A stretch of 17,753 nt of DNA from Erysipelotrichaceae bacterium UBA3379 (GCA_002359025.1 DEPZ01000061.1:1-17753), one strand, 5' to 3'. Counted from the stretch's first letter, positions 6,075 to 13,891 are shown. Notes: a model not told the origin generated them from the letters alone. Made by a program: numbers and translations.

Positions 6075-8383
6075 TATTCAAAATACACCAACGTCGCACC
6101 TAATCCACCTTCATTAGGTCCACCATCACGATAAGAAACAACATGCTTATTCTTTTCTAACATCTTGCGTACTCCTTTTCTCAAGACACCTGTTCCCATA
6201 CCATGCACAATACGTACATGAGGATATCCAAGTACCAATGCATCATCTAAAAATTTATCAACCATAGCCATAGCTTCTTCATATCTTTTACCAATAATAT
6301 TAATTTCATAAGATCCTGTCTTTTTTACATTAGCTTTCTTCATAGAAGTCTTTTTCACTTTTTGTGGTTTTGATGGTCCATGCATAAAGCTAACTTCATC
6401 TTCATGAACTTTGATATTAAGTCCTGATAAAGACACCATTACCATATGATTCTTTAAGATTTCTACAATATCTCCTTCTCTATTCATTTTTATAAGCTTT
6501 ACATGATCACCAACTTTTAATACATGATCTTGTTTAATAATTTCTTCTTTTTCTACATATCTCAAATCATCTAAATCTCGTTTAGCTTGTAAAACAATAT
6601 GCGGCTTCATAGAAGTTGCACTCATTGATTCTACCACTTTATCAATTTTTTCTTTAGCTTCTTGAATTAATTGATTACTTTGTTCATGTGCTTCTTTTAT
6701 GATTTTATCTTTTTGTTGATTGATTTGATGAATTTGATGTTGATATTGTTTGTGTTGTTTTCGAGTTTCTAATATTATTTGATCTAATTCTTCTTGTTTT
6801 TGGTCTAAAAGATCTTTTTGTTTTTGCAGTTCTTCTAAAAGTTTTTCATGTTCACTCATAGAAGATTCTTTTATTGCTTTTGCCTGTTCAATAATCTCAT
6901 CAGACATACCTAGCATTTTTGCAATTTCAATTGCATAAGATTGTCCTACACTCTCTAATTTCAATTTATATGTAGGTCGCATTGTTTCCAAATCAAAAGA
7001 GACTGAAGCTAACAAGATATCATTTCTTTCACTCGCAAATGTTTTTAATTTACCATAGTGCGTAGAAACCATAATATTACACCCAATATCTAAAAACTTA
7101 TTTAATACAGCTTCTGCAATACTTTCACCTTCTTGAGGATCAGTACCAGAGCCAATTTCATCAATAAGAACTAACGAAGAAGAACTCGCATGTTCTAATA
7201 TATAAATGATTTTTTTCATATGACTTGAAAATGTAGATAGAGATTGTTCAATAGATTGTTCATCTCCTAAGTCTACATAGATCTCATCAAACATTGGAAT
7301 AACAGCCTTTACACATGGTATTGGTATAGCAGATAAAGCCATTAGCGAAAGTAGTCCTGTAGTTTTCATTGTAACAGTCTTACCACCTGTATTACTTCCT
7401 GTAATCAATACCATCTTATGATTTTGAAAAGCAATGTCATTAGGTATCACTTTTTCTTCATCAATCAACGGATGTCTTGCTTCTTTTAAAACAAGTTCTC
7501 CTCCTTCACAAGTCAAAGTTGGTATGCAACAATTATGTATCACACCATATTGCCCTCTAGCAAAAATAAAATCTAATTCTTCTAATATCTGCAAATTGAA
7601 AAAGAAATGATAATAATTTTCCTTCACTTTAGCAGATAATTCAAATAATATTCTTTCGATTTCAGCTTTTTCTTCAACATGTAAATCATTTAACTGATTA
7701 TTCATAAGGACAACTGATTCTGGTTCAATATATGTCGTTTGACCTGTTGCACTTTGAGCATGAACCAATCCATTAAAATGACCTTTATATCCTGTTTTTA
7801 CAGGTAGTACGAGTCTATCATTTTTCGTAGTCATTTGATCAATAGACAAATAATCTTTCGCATCTTTAACATACGATTCCATTTTATGACGAATCTGTAA
7901 TTGCATAGAACGTATACGTTTACGAATACCACTCAATGTTGAACTGGCACCATCGCTAATTGTTCCATCAGGTAAAACACATCTTTGAATATCATCATGT
8001 AAAGATTTATTTTCTACAAGTCCACTTGCTAATTCATTTAATACATCTACAGCCAATTCACTATCACATATATAATGACGAACACTAGAAACGCATTCCA
8101 GATGACTCATGACCATTAACAACTCTTCTGGTAATAACATACCATCACGATTAGCTTTTTTTAAAGACATTGATAAATCACTAAGTCCACCCAATGGAAC
8201 TCTTCCTTGGGCTTGGATGAGTTTCATTGCTTCATCAACTTTTATAAACTCTTCTTCTAACTCTTCTTGATCACGAATGATTTGAAAAGAGTCTACTTTA
8301 TTTTTTCCTAAAGTAGACGCACAAAATCCCTTAATTTGATTTTGTATTTCATTCATTTCTAATAATTCATATAATGTTTTCAT
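6074..8383 (-). CDS. mutS2: MutS2 ATPase with C-terminal Smr domain
   Basis: A 769-residue MutS2. The lever and clamp helices fill about 1-300. The ATPase has Walker A GSNTGGKT (329-336) and Walker B LIDE (406-409). A long coiled coil (about 505-600) is followed by a KOW-like segment (about 620-665) and an Smr domain (about 690-769). MutS2 suppresses recombination in some bacteria; in B. subtilis it senses collided ribosomes and helps rescue them. The Smr domain keeps HGMGTG (727-732), but its usual LDLRG motif reads INIIG (694-698), with Asn for Asp and Ile for Arg, which suggests loss of nuclease activity. The 5' end is coupled to cvpA and the 3' end to uvrC, both by TAATG overlaps. Confidence 0.96.
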   Translation of the reverse strand: MKTLYELLEMNEIQNQIKGFCASTLGKNKVDSFQIIRDQEELEEEFIKVDEAMKLIQAQGRVPLGGLSDLSMSLKKANRDGMLLPEELLMVMSHLECVSSVRHYICDSELAVDVLNELASGLVENKSLHDDIQRCVLPDGTISDGASSTLSGIRKRIRSMQLQIRHKMESYVKDAKDYLSIDQMTTKNDRLVLPVKTGYKGHFNGLVHAQSATGQTTYIEPESVVLMNNQLNDLHVEEKAEIERILFELSAKVKENYYHFFFNLQILEELDFIFARGQYGVIHNCCIPTLTCEGGELVLKEARHPLIDEEKVIPNDIAFQNHKMVLITGSNTGGKTVTMKTTGLLSLMALSAIPIPCVKAVIPMFDEIYVDLGDEQSIEQSLSTFSSHMKKIIYILEHASSSSLVLIDEIGSGTDPQEGESIAEAVLNKFLDIGCNIMVSTHYGKLKTFASERNDILLASVSFDLETMRPTYKLKLESVGQSYAIEIAKMLGMSDEIIEQAKAIKESSMSEHEKLLEELQKQKDLLDQKQEELDQIILETRKQHKQYQHQIHQINQQKDKIIKEAHEQSNQLIQEAKEKIDKVVESMSATSMKPHIVLQAKRDLDDLRYVEKEEIIKQDHVLKVGDHVKLIKMNREGDIVEILKNHMVMVSLSGLNIKVHEDEVSFMHGPSKPQKVKKTSMKKANVKKTGSYEINIIGKRYEEAMAMVDKFLDDALVLGYPHVRIVHGMGTGVLRKGVRKMLEKNKHVVSYRDGGPNEGGLGATLVYFE

Positions 8384-9162
8384 TATTTATCACTCACCTT
8401 AATATTTGATAAGATATCTTGAATATCTTGCTTTGTATAATTTTGATTATTCAACAAATCTTGTATTGTTTGTTTTTGCTCATCCGTTAATGTAATATTT
8501 TCATTATCTAATTGTTGAAAAACATTTTCCTCTAGAATTGTTTGTAATTGTGATTCATCTATTATACCAAGATCCTTAGCCATCAATACAAGTTTTGTCA
8601 TATTTTCCAATGAAGTCAATTCCTCTTGATGGAAAGATTGAGCGAAACTCATCATTTCATTTGAAACATTAGGAACAAGCTTTACAACGTGACTCACTAT
8701 ATGCGATTCATTTACCATCTGTACACCATTAGACATCAATGGAATAACACCAAAGACGATAACGACATAACTTATAATTAAAGCCTCAAACCCACTGATA
8801 ACAGCTCCTAAAAGACTATCACTAAATGCCGTCAAAGAAAAACTATGTGTTATCTTCTTTAATAATGGTTTGATAGCCATCCCTATAAGATTTTTAATGA
8901 TTGTCAATACAATCATTAAAATGATAAAAATAATCAATTGATTAATAACTTTTCCAATTGCTTCCACAATCATATCCTGTGTATCATATTGATATATTTT
9001 AATAAGGGATGCGACTGGTTTCGTTAAAAGATATGATAGTACAAATACCAAAATAACACCTATCAAATCATATAATCTCACTATAAAACCCTTTATATAT
9101 CCAAAAAACATCATAACTATAACAAAGAGGACAAAAATAATATCGATTATTGTAAAATTCAT
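8383..9162 (-). CDS. cvpA: CvpA family membrane protein
   Basis: A 259-residue protein with four hydrophobic helices (roughly residues 3-24, 30-50, 68-98 and 113-145), matching the CvpA/YshB fold named for colicin V production. It is longer than the B. subtilis homologue because of a polar C-terminal tail of about 90 residues that ends in repeated Gln/Asn/Asp-rich helices. The function is not settled; the family affects envelope homeostasis. ATG 9162 has AAGGAGGG upstream. It is the first gene of cvpA-mutS2-uvrC, as in B. subtilis where yshB precedes mutSB. It is driven by the strong promoter at 9191-9219. Confidence 0.88.
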   Translation of the reverse strand: MNFTIIDIIFVLFVIVMMFFGYIKGFIVRLYDLIGVILVFVLSYLLTKPVASLIKIYQYDTQDMIVEAIGKVINQLIIFIILMIVLTIIKNLIGMAIKPLLKKITHSFSLTAFSDSLLGAVISGFEALIISYVVIVFGVIPLMSNGVQMVNESHIVSHVVKLVPNVSNEMMSFAQSFHQEELTSLENMTKLVLMAKDLGIIDESQLQTILEENVFQQLDNENITLTDEQKQTIQDLLNNQNYTKQDIQDILSNIKVSDK

Positions 9163-9190
9163 CTAAAAACCCTCCTTAAAGACTCATGAT

Positions 9191-9219
9191 ATTATAACAT
9201 TGAAAATTTATTCTGTCAA
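9191..9219 (-). promoter_or_regulatory. Consensus promoter of the cvpA-mutS2-uvrC operon
   Basis: On the minus strand TTGACA (9219-9214) and TATAAT (9196-9191) are separated by exactly 17 bp, with a TG extension before the -10. This is a full consensus vegetative promoter, about 30 nt upstream of the cvpA start. Confidence 0.88.
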
Positions 9220-9242
9220 AACTCATAAAAATATGTTAAAAT
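9214..9242 (+). promoter_or_regulatory. Promoter of the rnhC-like gene
   Basis: TGTTAAAAT (9234-9242) is an extended -10. The 17-bp-spaced -35 position (9214-9219, TGTCAA) is a poor match and is the complement of the cvpA -35 box, so the two divergent promoters appear to share DNA. Confidence 0.6.
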
Positions 9243-9260
9243 AGTAAAGAGGTGATTATC

Positions 9261-10166
9261 GTGGAACCAATTCGTTTGAAAGTTGAAGAAACAATGTTGG
9301 AGAAAATGAAAAAATATTATGATAGCCAAATGGTTCCAGTTGATGCCACAGACCTTATATTTAAAGCGCATGCAATCGGTTGTGATATTATTGCGAGAGT
9401 AGATGGAACAATAGAGTTTAATGGTCAAAACGCTTTACAAGAAGCGAAGCATTGGTCAAAAAAACTTGAAAAAAAGTTTGAAAATATAACAGCTATTTCT
9501 GATGATATCTTCCCTTATCATCATATTGGTTGTGCTGAAACAGGTTCAAGTGATTATTTAGGACCGATATGTGTTGTTTCATGTTATATAACACCTGAAA
9601 ACATTGAATTGTTAAAGGAGTTACATATTGAGGACATTTCTTCTTTATCAAATCAAGATATTGTTAATTGTGCAAAACTTATCAAAGATAAACTTGTTTA
9701 TAGTTTACTTATTTTAGATAATTCACATTACAACAAAATGATAAAAGAAGGATTAAATCAAGCCAATATCAAAGCAAAACTATATAATCAAGCAACTGTC
9801 AACGTCATGCAAAAAGTCAAACAAAATGTAAAGGTAAAAGTGATCAATCAATTTGTTTCTCCAAAAACATATTTTAATTATTTAAAAAATGAAGTTATTG
9901 TTGTTAAAGATTTAATGTTTGAAACAAGTGCTGAAGAAAAATATATGGCACTTCTTGCAGCTGAAATTCTTTCACGTTACGCCTATCTACAATATTTTGC
10001 CAACATGACAAAAAGCTTAAAAATGAATTTATGTCGTGGAACAAGTTCAACTGTAGATACCATAGCAGCAAAAATCGCATTAAAATATGGCGAAAAAATG
10101 TTGACAAAAGTTGCAAAATTAAATTTTACAAACACAAAAAGAGTCAAAGCTCTTATTGAAAAATAG
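9261..10166 (+). CDS. rnhC: Ribonuclease HIII homologue lacking catalytic aspartates
   Basis: A 301-residue protein with the RNase HIII layout: an N-terminal TBP-like substrate-binding domain (about 1-80) and an RNase H domain (about 85-300). Family landmarks are clear: LDNSHYN, KAKLYNQA, FETSAEEKYMALLAAEILSRY, AKLNFTNTKRV. Active enzymes carry an Asp-Glu pair in G[ST]DE[VS]GTGDYFGP; here it reads GCAETGSSDYLGP, with Ala92 for Asp and Glu93 kept. The later catalytic Asp of DQF reads INQF (Asn196), and AASIIAR reads AAEILSR. Removal of RNA from RNA-DNA hybrids is therefore doubtful although the fold is kept. GTG 9261 is chosen because AGAGGTG lies 6 nt upstream; GTG 9252 is inside that site. 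It is divergent from cvpA, near which rnhC also lies in B. subtilis. Confidence 0.88.
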   Translation: MEPIRLKVEETMLEKMKKYYDSQMVPVDATDLIFKAHAIGCDIIARVDGTIEFNGQNALQEAKHWSKKLEKKFENITAISDDIFPYHHIGCAETGSSDYLGPICVVSCYITPENIELLKELHIEDISSLSNQDIVNCAKLIKDKLVYSLLILDNSHYNKMIKEGLNQANIKAKLYNQATVNVMQKVKQNVKVKVINQFVSPKTYFNYLKNEVIVVKDLMFETSAEEKYMALLAAEILSRYAYLQYFANMTKSLKMNLCRGTSSTVDTIAAKIALKYGEKMLTKVAKLNFTNTKRVKALIEK

Positions 10167-10188
10167 CACCCCAAGGTGCTATTTTTTT
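10160..10188. terminator. Bidirectional terminator between the rnhC-like gene and the dCMP deaminase gene
   Basis: An 11-bp stem (10160-10170 with 10175-10185) with a CCAA loop has seven T on the plus side and TTTTTC on the minus side. It holds the rnhC-like stop codon. It serves both convergent genes. Confidence 0.88.
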
Positions 10189-10651
10189 ACTTTATAAAAA
10201 TATCAAAAGGTTGCATTTTTGTATACTTTACACCAGCCGCATCTAACATACGTTTCGCAGCTTTATCACTTGGCGTATCATTATACTTATCATCTTCATA
10301 AATAATTTCCTTAATCCCACTTTGAATAATTGCTTTTACACATTCATGACACGGAAATAATGAAACATAAATGCGACATTCATGAAGTTTTTGAATACTA
10401 TTCAAAATAGCATTTAATTCAGCATGAACGACATAAGGATATTTTGTATCATACATATCCCCTTCACGAACATCCCAAGGAAATTGATTATCTTCACATC
10501 CCCAAGGTAAGCCGTTATATCCAACTCCAACTATTTTATTTTCTGGCGTAACAATGCATGCACCTACTTGTGTATTAGGATCTTTAGAACGATAGGCCGA
10601 AAGTTTTGCAACCCCCATAAAATATTGATCCCAACTAATAACTTTAGACAT
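10187..10651 (-). CDS. dCMP deaminase family protein (ComEB-like)
   Basis: A 154-residue zinc deaminase. H76 and E78 in VHAELNA and C101/C104 in PCHECV form the zinc site and proton-shuttle glutamate. The family converts dCMP to dUMP, feeding dTMP synthesis; length and motifs fit bacterial dCMP deaminases such as ComEB. The insert between the strand GVGYNGLP and the HAE motif, rich in Trp/Pro/Asp (50-72), is typical. ATG 10651 lies 2 nt after the rluD stop, and its ribosome site AGGAGG lies inside the last rluD codons. It is the last gene of lspA-rluD-deaminase. Specificity for dCMP over other cytidines is inferred. Confidence 0.9.
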   Translation of the reverse strand: MSKVISWDQYFMGVAKLSAYRSKDPNTQVGACIVTPENKIVGVGYNGLPWGCEDNQFPWDVREGDMYDTKYPYVVHAELNAILNSIQKLHECRIYVSLFPCHECVKAIIQSGIKEIIYEDDKYNDTPSDKAAKRMLDAAGVKYTKMQPFDIFIK

Positions 10652-10653
10652 AA

Positions 10654-11574
10654 CTAGTCCTCCATTTCTTGTCTCAATTCATTTATTTTTTCTTGAAAGA
10701 AATCAGGTAATTCACTTTCAAAATACATTTCTTCACCTGTGCGAGGATGAACAAATCCTAACACTTTTGCATGTAGATATTGTCCATGTGTTGTATCATC
10801 CCTTCTCAACCCATATTGAGGGTCACCATAAACAGGATGCCCGATATATTGCATATGTACACGAATTTGATGTGTACGTCCTGTCTCAAGACGACATTCA
10901 ACCAAACACATATCTCTATATCTTTCTATAACTTTAAAATTTGTTATTGCTTCTTTTGCATTTTTATCAGTGCATGTCATTTTTTGACGATCTTTAGGGT
11001 CCCTTCCTATTGGCGCTTCGATTCTGCCATATTCATGAGGAATGAGTCCATGTACCAATGCGTAATATCTTCTAGTAACTGTATGTTCTTGTAATTGCTC
11101 ACTTAAACTTTTATGTGCCATATCATTTTTAGCAACCATCAAAAGACCGCTTGTTTCCTTATCAATACGATGAACAATACCCGGTCTCATAACGCCATTA
11201 ATTCCAGATAAATCATGACAATGATACAAAAGCGCATTGACCAATGTTCCACTATAAATACCTGCAGAAGGATGAACAATCATCCCAGTTGGCTTATTTA
11301 CAACAATAACATCCTGATCTTCATAGACAATATCTAATGGGATATCTTCTGGTAAAACATTTGTATTTTCTGGTTCAGGAATATGAACCTCTATTATGTC
11401 TCCCACTTCTAATTTATAACTTGCTTTAACAATTTTCCCTAAAACACTAACATGTCCATTTTGAATAAACTGTTGAATTTGTGTTCTAGAATATCCATCC
11501 ATTGCTTTTGATAATACTTTATCAATTCTTTTTCCAATATATTCTTCTAAACACTCGATTTTGATATCTTCCAT
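10654..11574 (-). CDS. rluD: RluA/RluD-family 23S rRNA pseudouridine synthase
   Basis: A 306-residue protein with an N-terminal S4 RNA-binding domain (about 13-65) and a pseudouridine synthase domain. The catalytic Asp is D138 in HRIDKETSGLL. Further blocks RYYALVHG, EAPIGRD and GRTHQIRVHM are family-typical. It isomerises uridine in 23S rRNA; which sites (RluD-type 1911/1915/1917 or others) cannot be read from the sequence. In B. subtilis the homologue ylyB also follows lspA. The ATG has GGAG 7-8 nt upstream and overlaps the lspA 3' end by 28 nt, so translation is probably coupled. Confidence 0.94.
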   Translation of the reverse strand: MEDIKIECLEEYIGKRIDKVLSKAMDGYSRTQIQQFIQNGHVSVLGKIVKASYKLEVGDIIEVHIPEPENTNVLPEDIPLDIVYEDQDVIVVNKPTGMIVHPSAGIYSGTLVNALLYHCHDLSGINGVMRPGIVHRIDKETSGLLMVAKNDMAHKSLSEQLQEHTVTRRYYALVHGLIPHEYGRIEAPIGRDPKDRQKMTCTDKNAKEAITNFKVIERYRDMCLVECRLETGRTHQIRVHMQYIGHPVYGDPQYGLRRDDTTHGQYLHAKVLGFVHPRTGEEMYFESELPDFFQEKINELRQEMED

Positions 11575-12056
11575 GCTTTATACTCCTCTACACCTAATTC
11601 TAAGATGACTAGTAACATTCCTACTGTAATTGCTATATCAGCAACATTGAATATAGGAAAATTATATCCAAAAATAATAAAATCAATAAAATCTCTTACA
11701 TAACCCAAAACAATACGATCAATTAAATTTCCAAGCATACCTGAAAATACAAGGACCAAACCAAATCTTGTTAGTTTTTGATATGGCGCTGATTGTACAA
11801 AGAAATAAATGATACAAACCATTGCTATTAAAGCAGCAATAAAAAACAGATTTAATCTTCCTTGCAATATTCCCCATGCAGCTCCATAATTATGGGTATA
11901 TGTAAAATAGAAAAAGTTATCTATAATAGAATAACTATCACCCAACTGCAATGTGTGATTCACAATTACTTTTGTAATCTGATCCCCTCCAACAATAATT
12001 AATATTGTTATAACGTATAAAACCATATATTTAACTGTAATACCTAATTTTTTCAT
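11547..12056 (-). CDS. lspA: Lipoprotein signal peptidase (SPase II)
   Basis: A 169-residue integral membrane aspartyl protease that cleaves prolipoprotein signal peptides. It has four membrane helices. Conserved blocks are GGDQITK, THNYGAAWG, GNLIDR, GYVRDFIDF and FNVADIAI; the catalytic pair would be D122 and D140. ATG 12056 is chosen because GGAGG lies 8 nt before it. ATG 12062 is too close to this site, and ATG 12074 precedes it and overlaps the -10 box. The C-terminal cytoplasmic tail is short and charged. It is the first gene of the lspA-rluD-deaminase operon. Confidence 0.96.
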   Translation of the reverse strand: MKKLGITVKYMVLYVITILIIVGGDQITKVIVNHTLQLGDSYSIIDNFFYFTYTHNYGAAWGILQGRLNLFFIAALIAMVCIIYFFVQSAPYQKLTRFGLVLVFSGMLGNLIDRIVLGYVRDFIDFIIFGYNFPIFNVADIAITVGMLLVILELGVEEYKAWKISKSSV

Positions 12057-12072
12057 TTTCATCACCTCCCCC

Positions 12073-12081
12073 ATTATAACA
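12073..12081 (-). promoter_or_regulatory. Extended -10 promoter of the lspA operon
   Basis: On the minus strand TGTTATAAT (12081-12073) is a full extended -10. No good -35 is visible at 17 bp. The start would fall at or just before GGGGGAGG, giving a leader of only about 10-15 nt. Confidence 0.6.
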
Positions 12082-12109
12082 AAACTATCTCTGTAACGCT
12101 ACATAAAAT

Positions 12110-12135
12110 AAAAAAAAGAAACCAGATAGGTTTCT
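12110..12135 (-). terminator. Terminator of the orphan gene at 12134-12451
   Basis: A 7-bp stem (12117-12123 with 12129-12135) and 5-nt loop followed on the minus strand by eight T. The stop codon is in the stem. Confidence 0.85.
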
Positions 12136-12451
12136 AACAATACTCTAGTATTTGATATTTTTTTCTCATCATTTTCAATAAAGCCTGTTTATTAATTTTC
12201 TCTATGCATTGACCATACTGGTCATAGATTCTAAAATCTGTTGATAAATTTGCTTTTCCTTCATCATTATATATTAAAATTTCAATATTCCCCCACATCA
12301 TTGTAAAATATTCTCCTCTATCTTGAATACTTTTATTATAATATGTTTTCACTTTATAATAGTTTTTCATAGAATAATCATCAAAAACACTTCTTGCCCT
12401 CTTCCAATCCCTTAAACATTGTTCATATAAAATAATCTCATTATATGTCAT
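12134..12451 (-). CDS. Unrecognised protein, 105 residues
   Basis: I do not recognise this family. The protein is basic and rich in Tyr and Lys, with no signal peptide or membrane helix. It reads as a helical, Trp/Arg-containing N-terminus (YEQCLRDWKRARSVF), a beta-rich centre (GNIEILIYND, FRIYDQYGQ) and a basic C-terminal helix (NKQALLKMMRKKYQI) ending in Cys. Cys residues lie near both ends and in the centre. ATG 12451 has GAGGTG 7 nt upstream. The gene has its own TTGACA promoter and terminator, so it is probably monocistronic. Confidence 0.72.
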   Translation of the reverse strand: MTYNEIILYEQCLRDWKRARSVFDDYSMKNYYKVKTYYNKSIQDRGEYFTMMWGNIEILIYNDEGKANLSTDFRIYDQYGQCIEKINKQALLKMMRKKYQILEYC

Positions 12452-12465
12452 ATATTATCACCTCA

Positions 12466-12493
12466 TGTATATCCTAACATCTTTCTTTGTCAA
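12466..12493 (-). promoter_or_regulatory. Promoter of the orphan 105-residue gene
   Basis: On the minus strand TTGACA (12493-12488) and TATACA (12471-12466) are 16 bp apart. The ribosome site follows directly downstream. Confidence 0.6.
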
Positions 12494-12543
12494 AATATGT
12501 AGGAGTATGACAATGTTTATATTTTTTCATCGACAATTTTCTA

Positions 12544-13194
12544 CTATAAAATATAAAAGAATATCGCTAAATAGTGAAGAAATGAACCAATCATTACAAA
12601 AATATGAAACAATTCATGAAAGCCAAATCTCTTAGAAATATTTGGTTTTTTAAACAAATAGATAACTGCACCAATAGAATAAGCAATACCACCTAAAGCA
12701 ATAAGCAAGAAACATCCAGATGGTAATCCTGTAAATGATTGAAAATCAAACACAACTGCCCATCCTAAAATTAAATAAATGAGTGTTGTAACAATTCTAG
12801 GCGCATTTAACCAACATATTTTTAAAACAATTCCACTAATAGCTATTGTCCATAAAATACCTAGAAAATAATACGAATGTGGTGCCTCCATACAATATAA
12901 GACTACCGGTGTATATGTTCCAACAATCAAAACATAAATCATTGAATGATCTAATTTTCGCAAAATAGATTGTACCTTTTGGCTACCCTTCACATAATGA
13001 TAAATTGTACTAGCACTATATAAAGCAATTAAAGATATACCAAAAATAAAAGTCCCTAAAAATATCGATGCACTTGCATCCTTATAAATTCCACCCATAA
13101 CAATAAAAATCAAACCCACAACTGATAAGCACGCTCCAATAAAATGTGTTTCACTACTTAACGGATCTTTTGCCTGTTTAAATAACTTACTCAT
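12544..13194 (-). CDS. trhA: Hemolysin III / TrhA family membrane protein, copy 1
   Basis: A seven-helix membrane protein of 216 residues, of the HlyIII/TrhA branch of the CREST/PAQR superfamily. The conserved polar residues thought to form a metal-hydrolase site are present: SxxYH (ASTIYH), the RKLDH motif, and HELFH with a later LHYLA at the C-terminus. E. coli TrhA influences membrane energetics and fluidity; cytolytic activity of the family is poorly supported. ATG 13194 is chosen since GGAG lies 9 nt upstream; a TTG at 13203 overlaps that site. It is divergent from the DUF1836 gene and is a paralogue of 13891-14541. No clear terminator follows it. Confidence 0.9.
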   Translation of the reverse strand: MSKLFKQAKDPLSSETHFIGACLSVVGLIFIVMGGIYKDASASIFLGTFIFGISLIALYSASTIYHYVKGSQKVQSILRKLDHSMIYVLIVGTYTPVVLYCMEAPHSYYFLGILWTIAISGIVLKICWLNAPRIVTTLIYLILGWAVVFDFQSFTGLPSGCFLLIALGGIAYSIGAVIYLFKKPNISKRFGFHELFHIFVMIGSFLHYLAIFFYIL

Positions 13195-13242
13195 AATTAT
13201 CAACTCCTTTATATATAGTATTAATTACTACTTTATACGTTT

Positions 13243-13270
13243 ATTATATAGCTTTTATTTATGATGTCAA
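13243..13270 (-). promoter_or_regulatory. Promoter of trhA copy 1
   Basis: On the minus strand TTGACA (13270-13265) and TATAAT (13248-13243) are 16 bp apart. The -35 lies 7 bp from the -35 of the divergent DUF1836 promoter. Confidence 0.8.
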
Positions 13271-13277
13271 CTATGTA

Positions 13278-13306
13278 TTGTCATTTCACATATTTTCATG
13301 TATTAT
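13278..13306 (+). promoter_or_regulatory. Promoter of the DUF1836 gene
   Basis: TTGTCA (13278-13283) and TATTAT (13301-13306) are 17 bp apart. The ribosome site AGAGGTG lies at 13313-13319, so the leader is very short. Its -35 is back to back with that of trhA copy 1. Confidence 0.78.
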
Positions 13307-13325
13307 ATTCATAGAGGTGTTATAT

Positions 13326-13874
13326 ATGAATAATAATGATTTTATAGATTTATTAAATACAATAGAAAATATTAGTGATTTACATAGTGAAGATATTCCT
13401 TCAATAGATTTATACATGGATCAAATCATGACATTGTTTGATGTTAACCTTGCTAACAACAAAAGATATCCTGATGACAAATTACTTACAAAAACAATGA
13501 TTAACAACTATTCTAAAGAAGGTTTACTAAAACCCATTAAAGGTAAAAAATATTCCAAAGACCATATATTATCTATGTTATTAATCTATTCATTAAAAAA
13601 TACTATATCTATTCAAGAAATAAAAAAAGTCTTACAGCCTTATCATGATGAAGTCGATAAAATAGAACCAATTTATGACCAATTTTTAAAAATAAAAAAA
13701 GACTTATCAAAACAAGTCTTAGAATCTACCAAAAATATGCTAGAACAACATCACCTTGATTTACAAAATCAAGATCATTTAACACTATTATTATTACTTC
13801 TATGTTCATTAAGCAACCAGTATAAAACAATCGTCGAAAAAATACTTGATACTGCTTATACAGAAAAAAGCTAG
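13326..13874 (+). CDS. DUF1836 protein, MerR-like DNA-binding regulator
   Basis: A 182-residue cytoplasmic protein matching the DUF1836 pattern: IDLYMDQIMTLFD, LLTKTMINNYSKEGLLKP, KKYSKDHILSMLLIYSLK and SIQEIKKVL. The middle (about 45-105) resembles the winged helix of MerR proteins, in which a TxxxINNYxxxGL helix is followed by a YSxxxI block. The rest is helical with a leucine-rich C-terminus. ATG 13326 is chosen because AGAGGTG lies 6 nt upstream; the upstream ATG at 13278 lies in the promoter. It lies between two TrhA genes, divergent from one and convergent with the other, so it is a likely regulator of one or both (inference). Confidence 0.85.
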   Translation: MNNNDFIDLLNTIENISDLHSEDIPSIDLYMDQIMTLFDVNLANNKRYPDDKLLTKTMINNYSKEGLLKPIKGKKYSKDHILSMLLIYSLKNTISIQEIKKVLQPYHDEVDKIEPIYDQFLKIKKDLSKQVLESTKNMLEQHHLDLQNQDHLTLLLLLLCSLSNQYKTIVEKILDTAYTEKS

Positions 13875-13891
13875 AAATTTCTAGCTTTTTT
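13864..13891. terminator. Bidirectional terminator, perfect 28-bp palindrome
   Basis: Fourteen bases pair perfectly with the next fourteen, with six A and six T at the ends. It holds the DUF1836 stop codon and touches the stop of trhA copy 2. It ends both convergent transcripts. Confidence 0.85.

Noticed and set aside
9216..9428. Minus-strand ORF antisense to the start of the rnhC-like gene
   Set aside because: No ribosome site, low-complexity product, and it overlaps the divergent promoters and the conserved N-terminal domain.
10780..11094. Plus-strand ORF of 104 codons opposite rluD
   Set aside because: rluD is strongly conserved over this stretch; the antisense product is Cys/Ser/Ile-rich with no family features or ribosome site.
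13264..13284. Inverted repeat ATGTCAA-N7-TTGTCAT as an operator for the DUF1836 protein
   Set aside because: The repeat is just the two back-to-back -35 boxes, which are inverted by nature. It cannot be told apart from promoter sequence without binding data.
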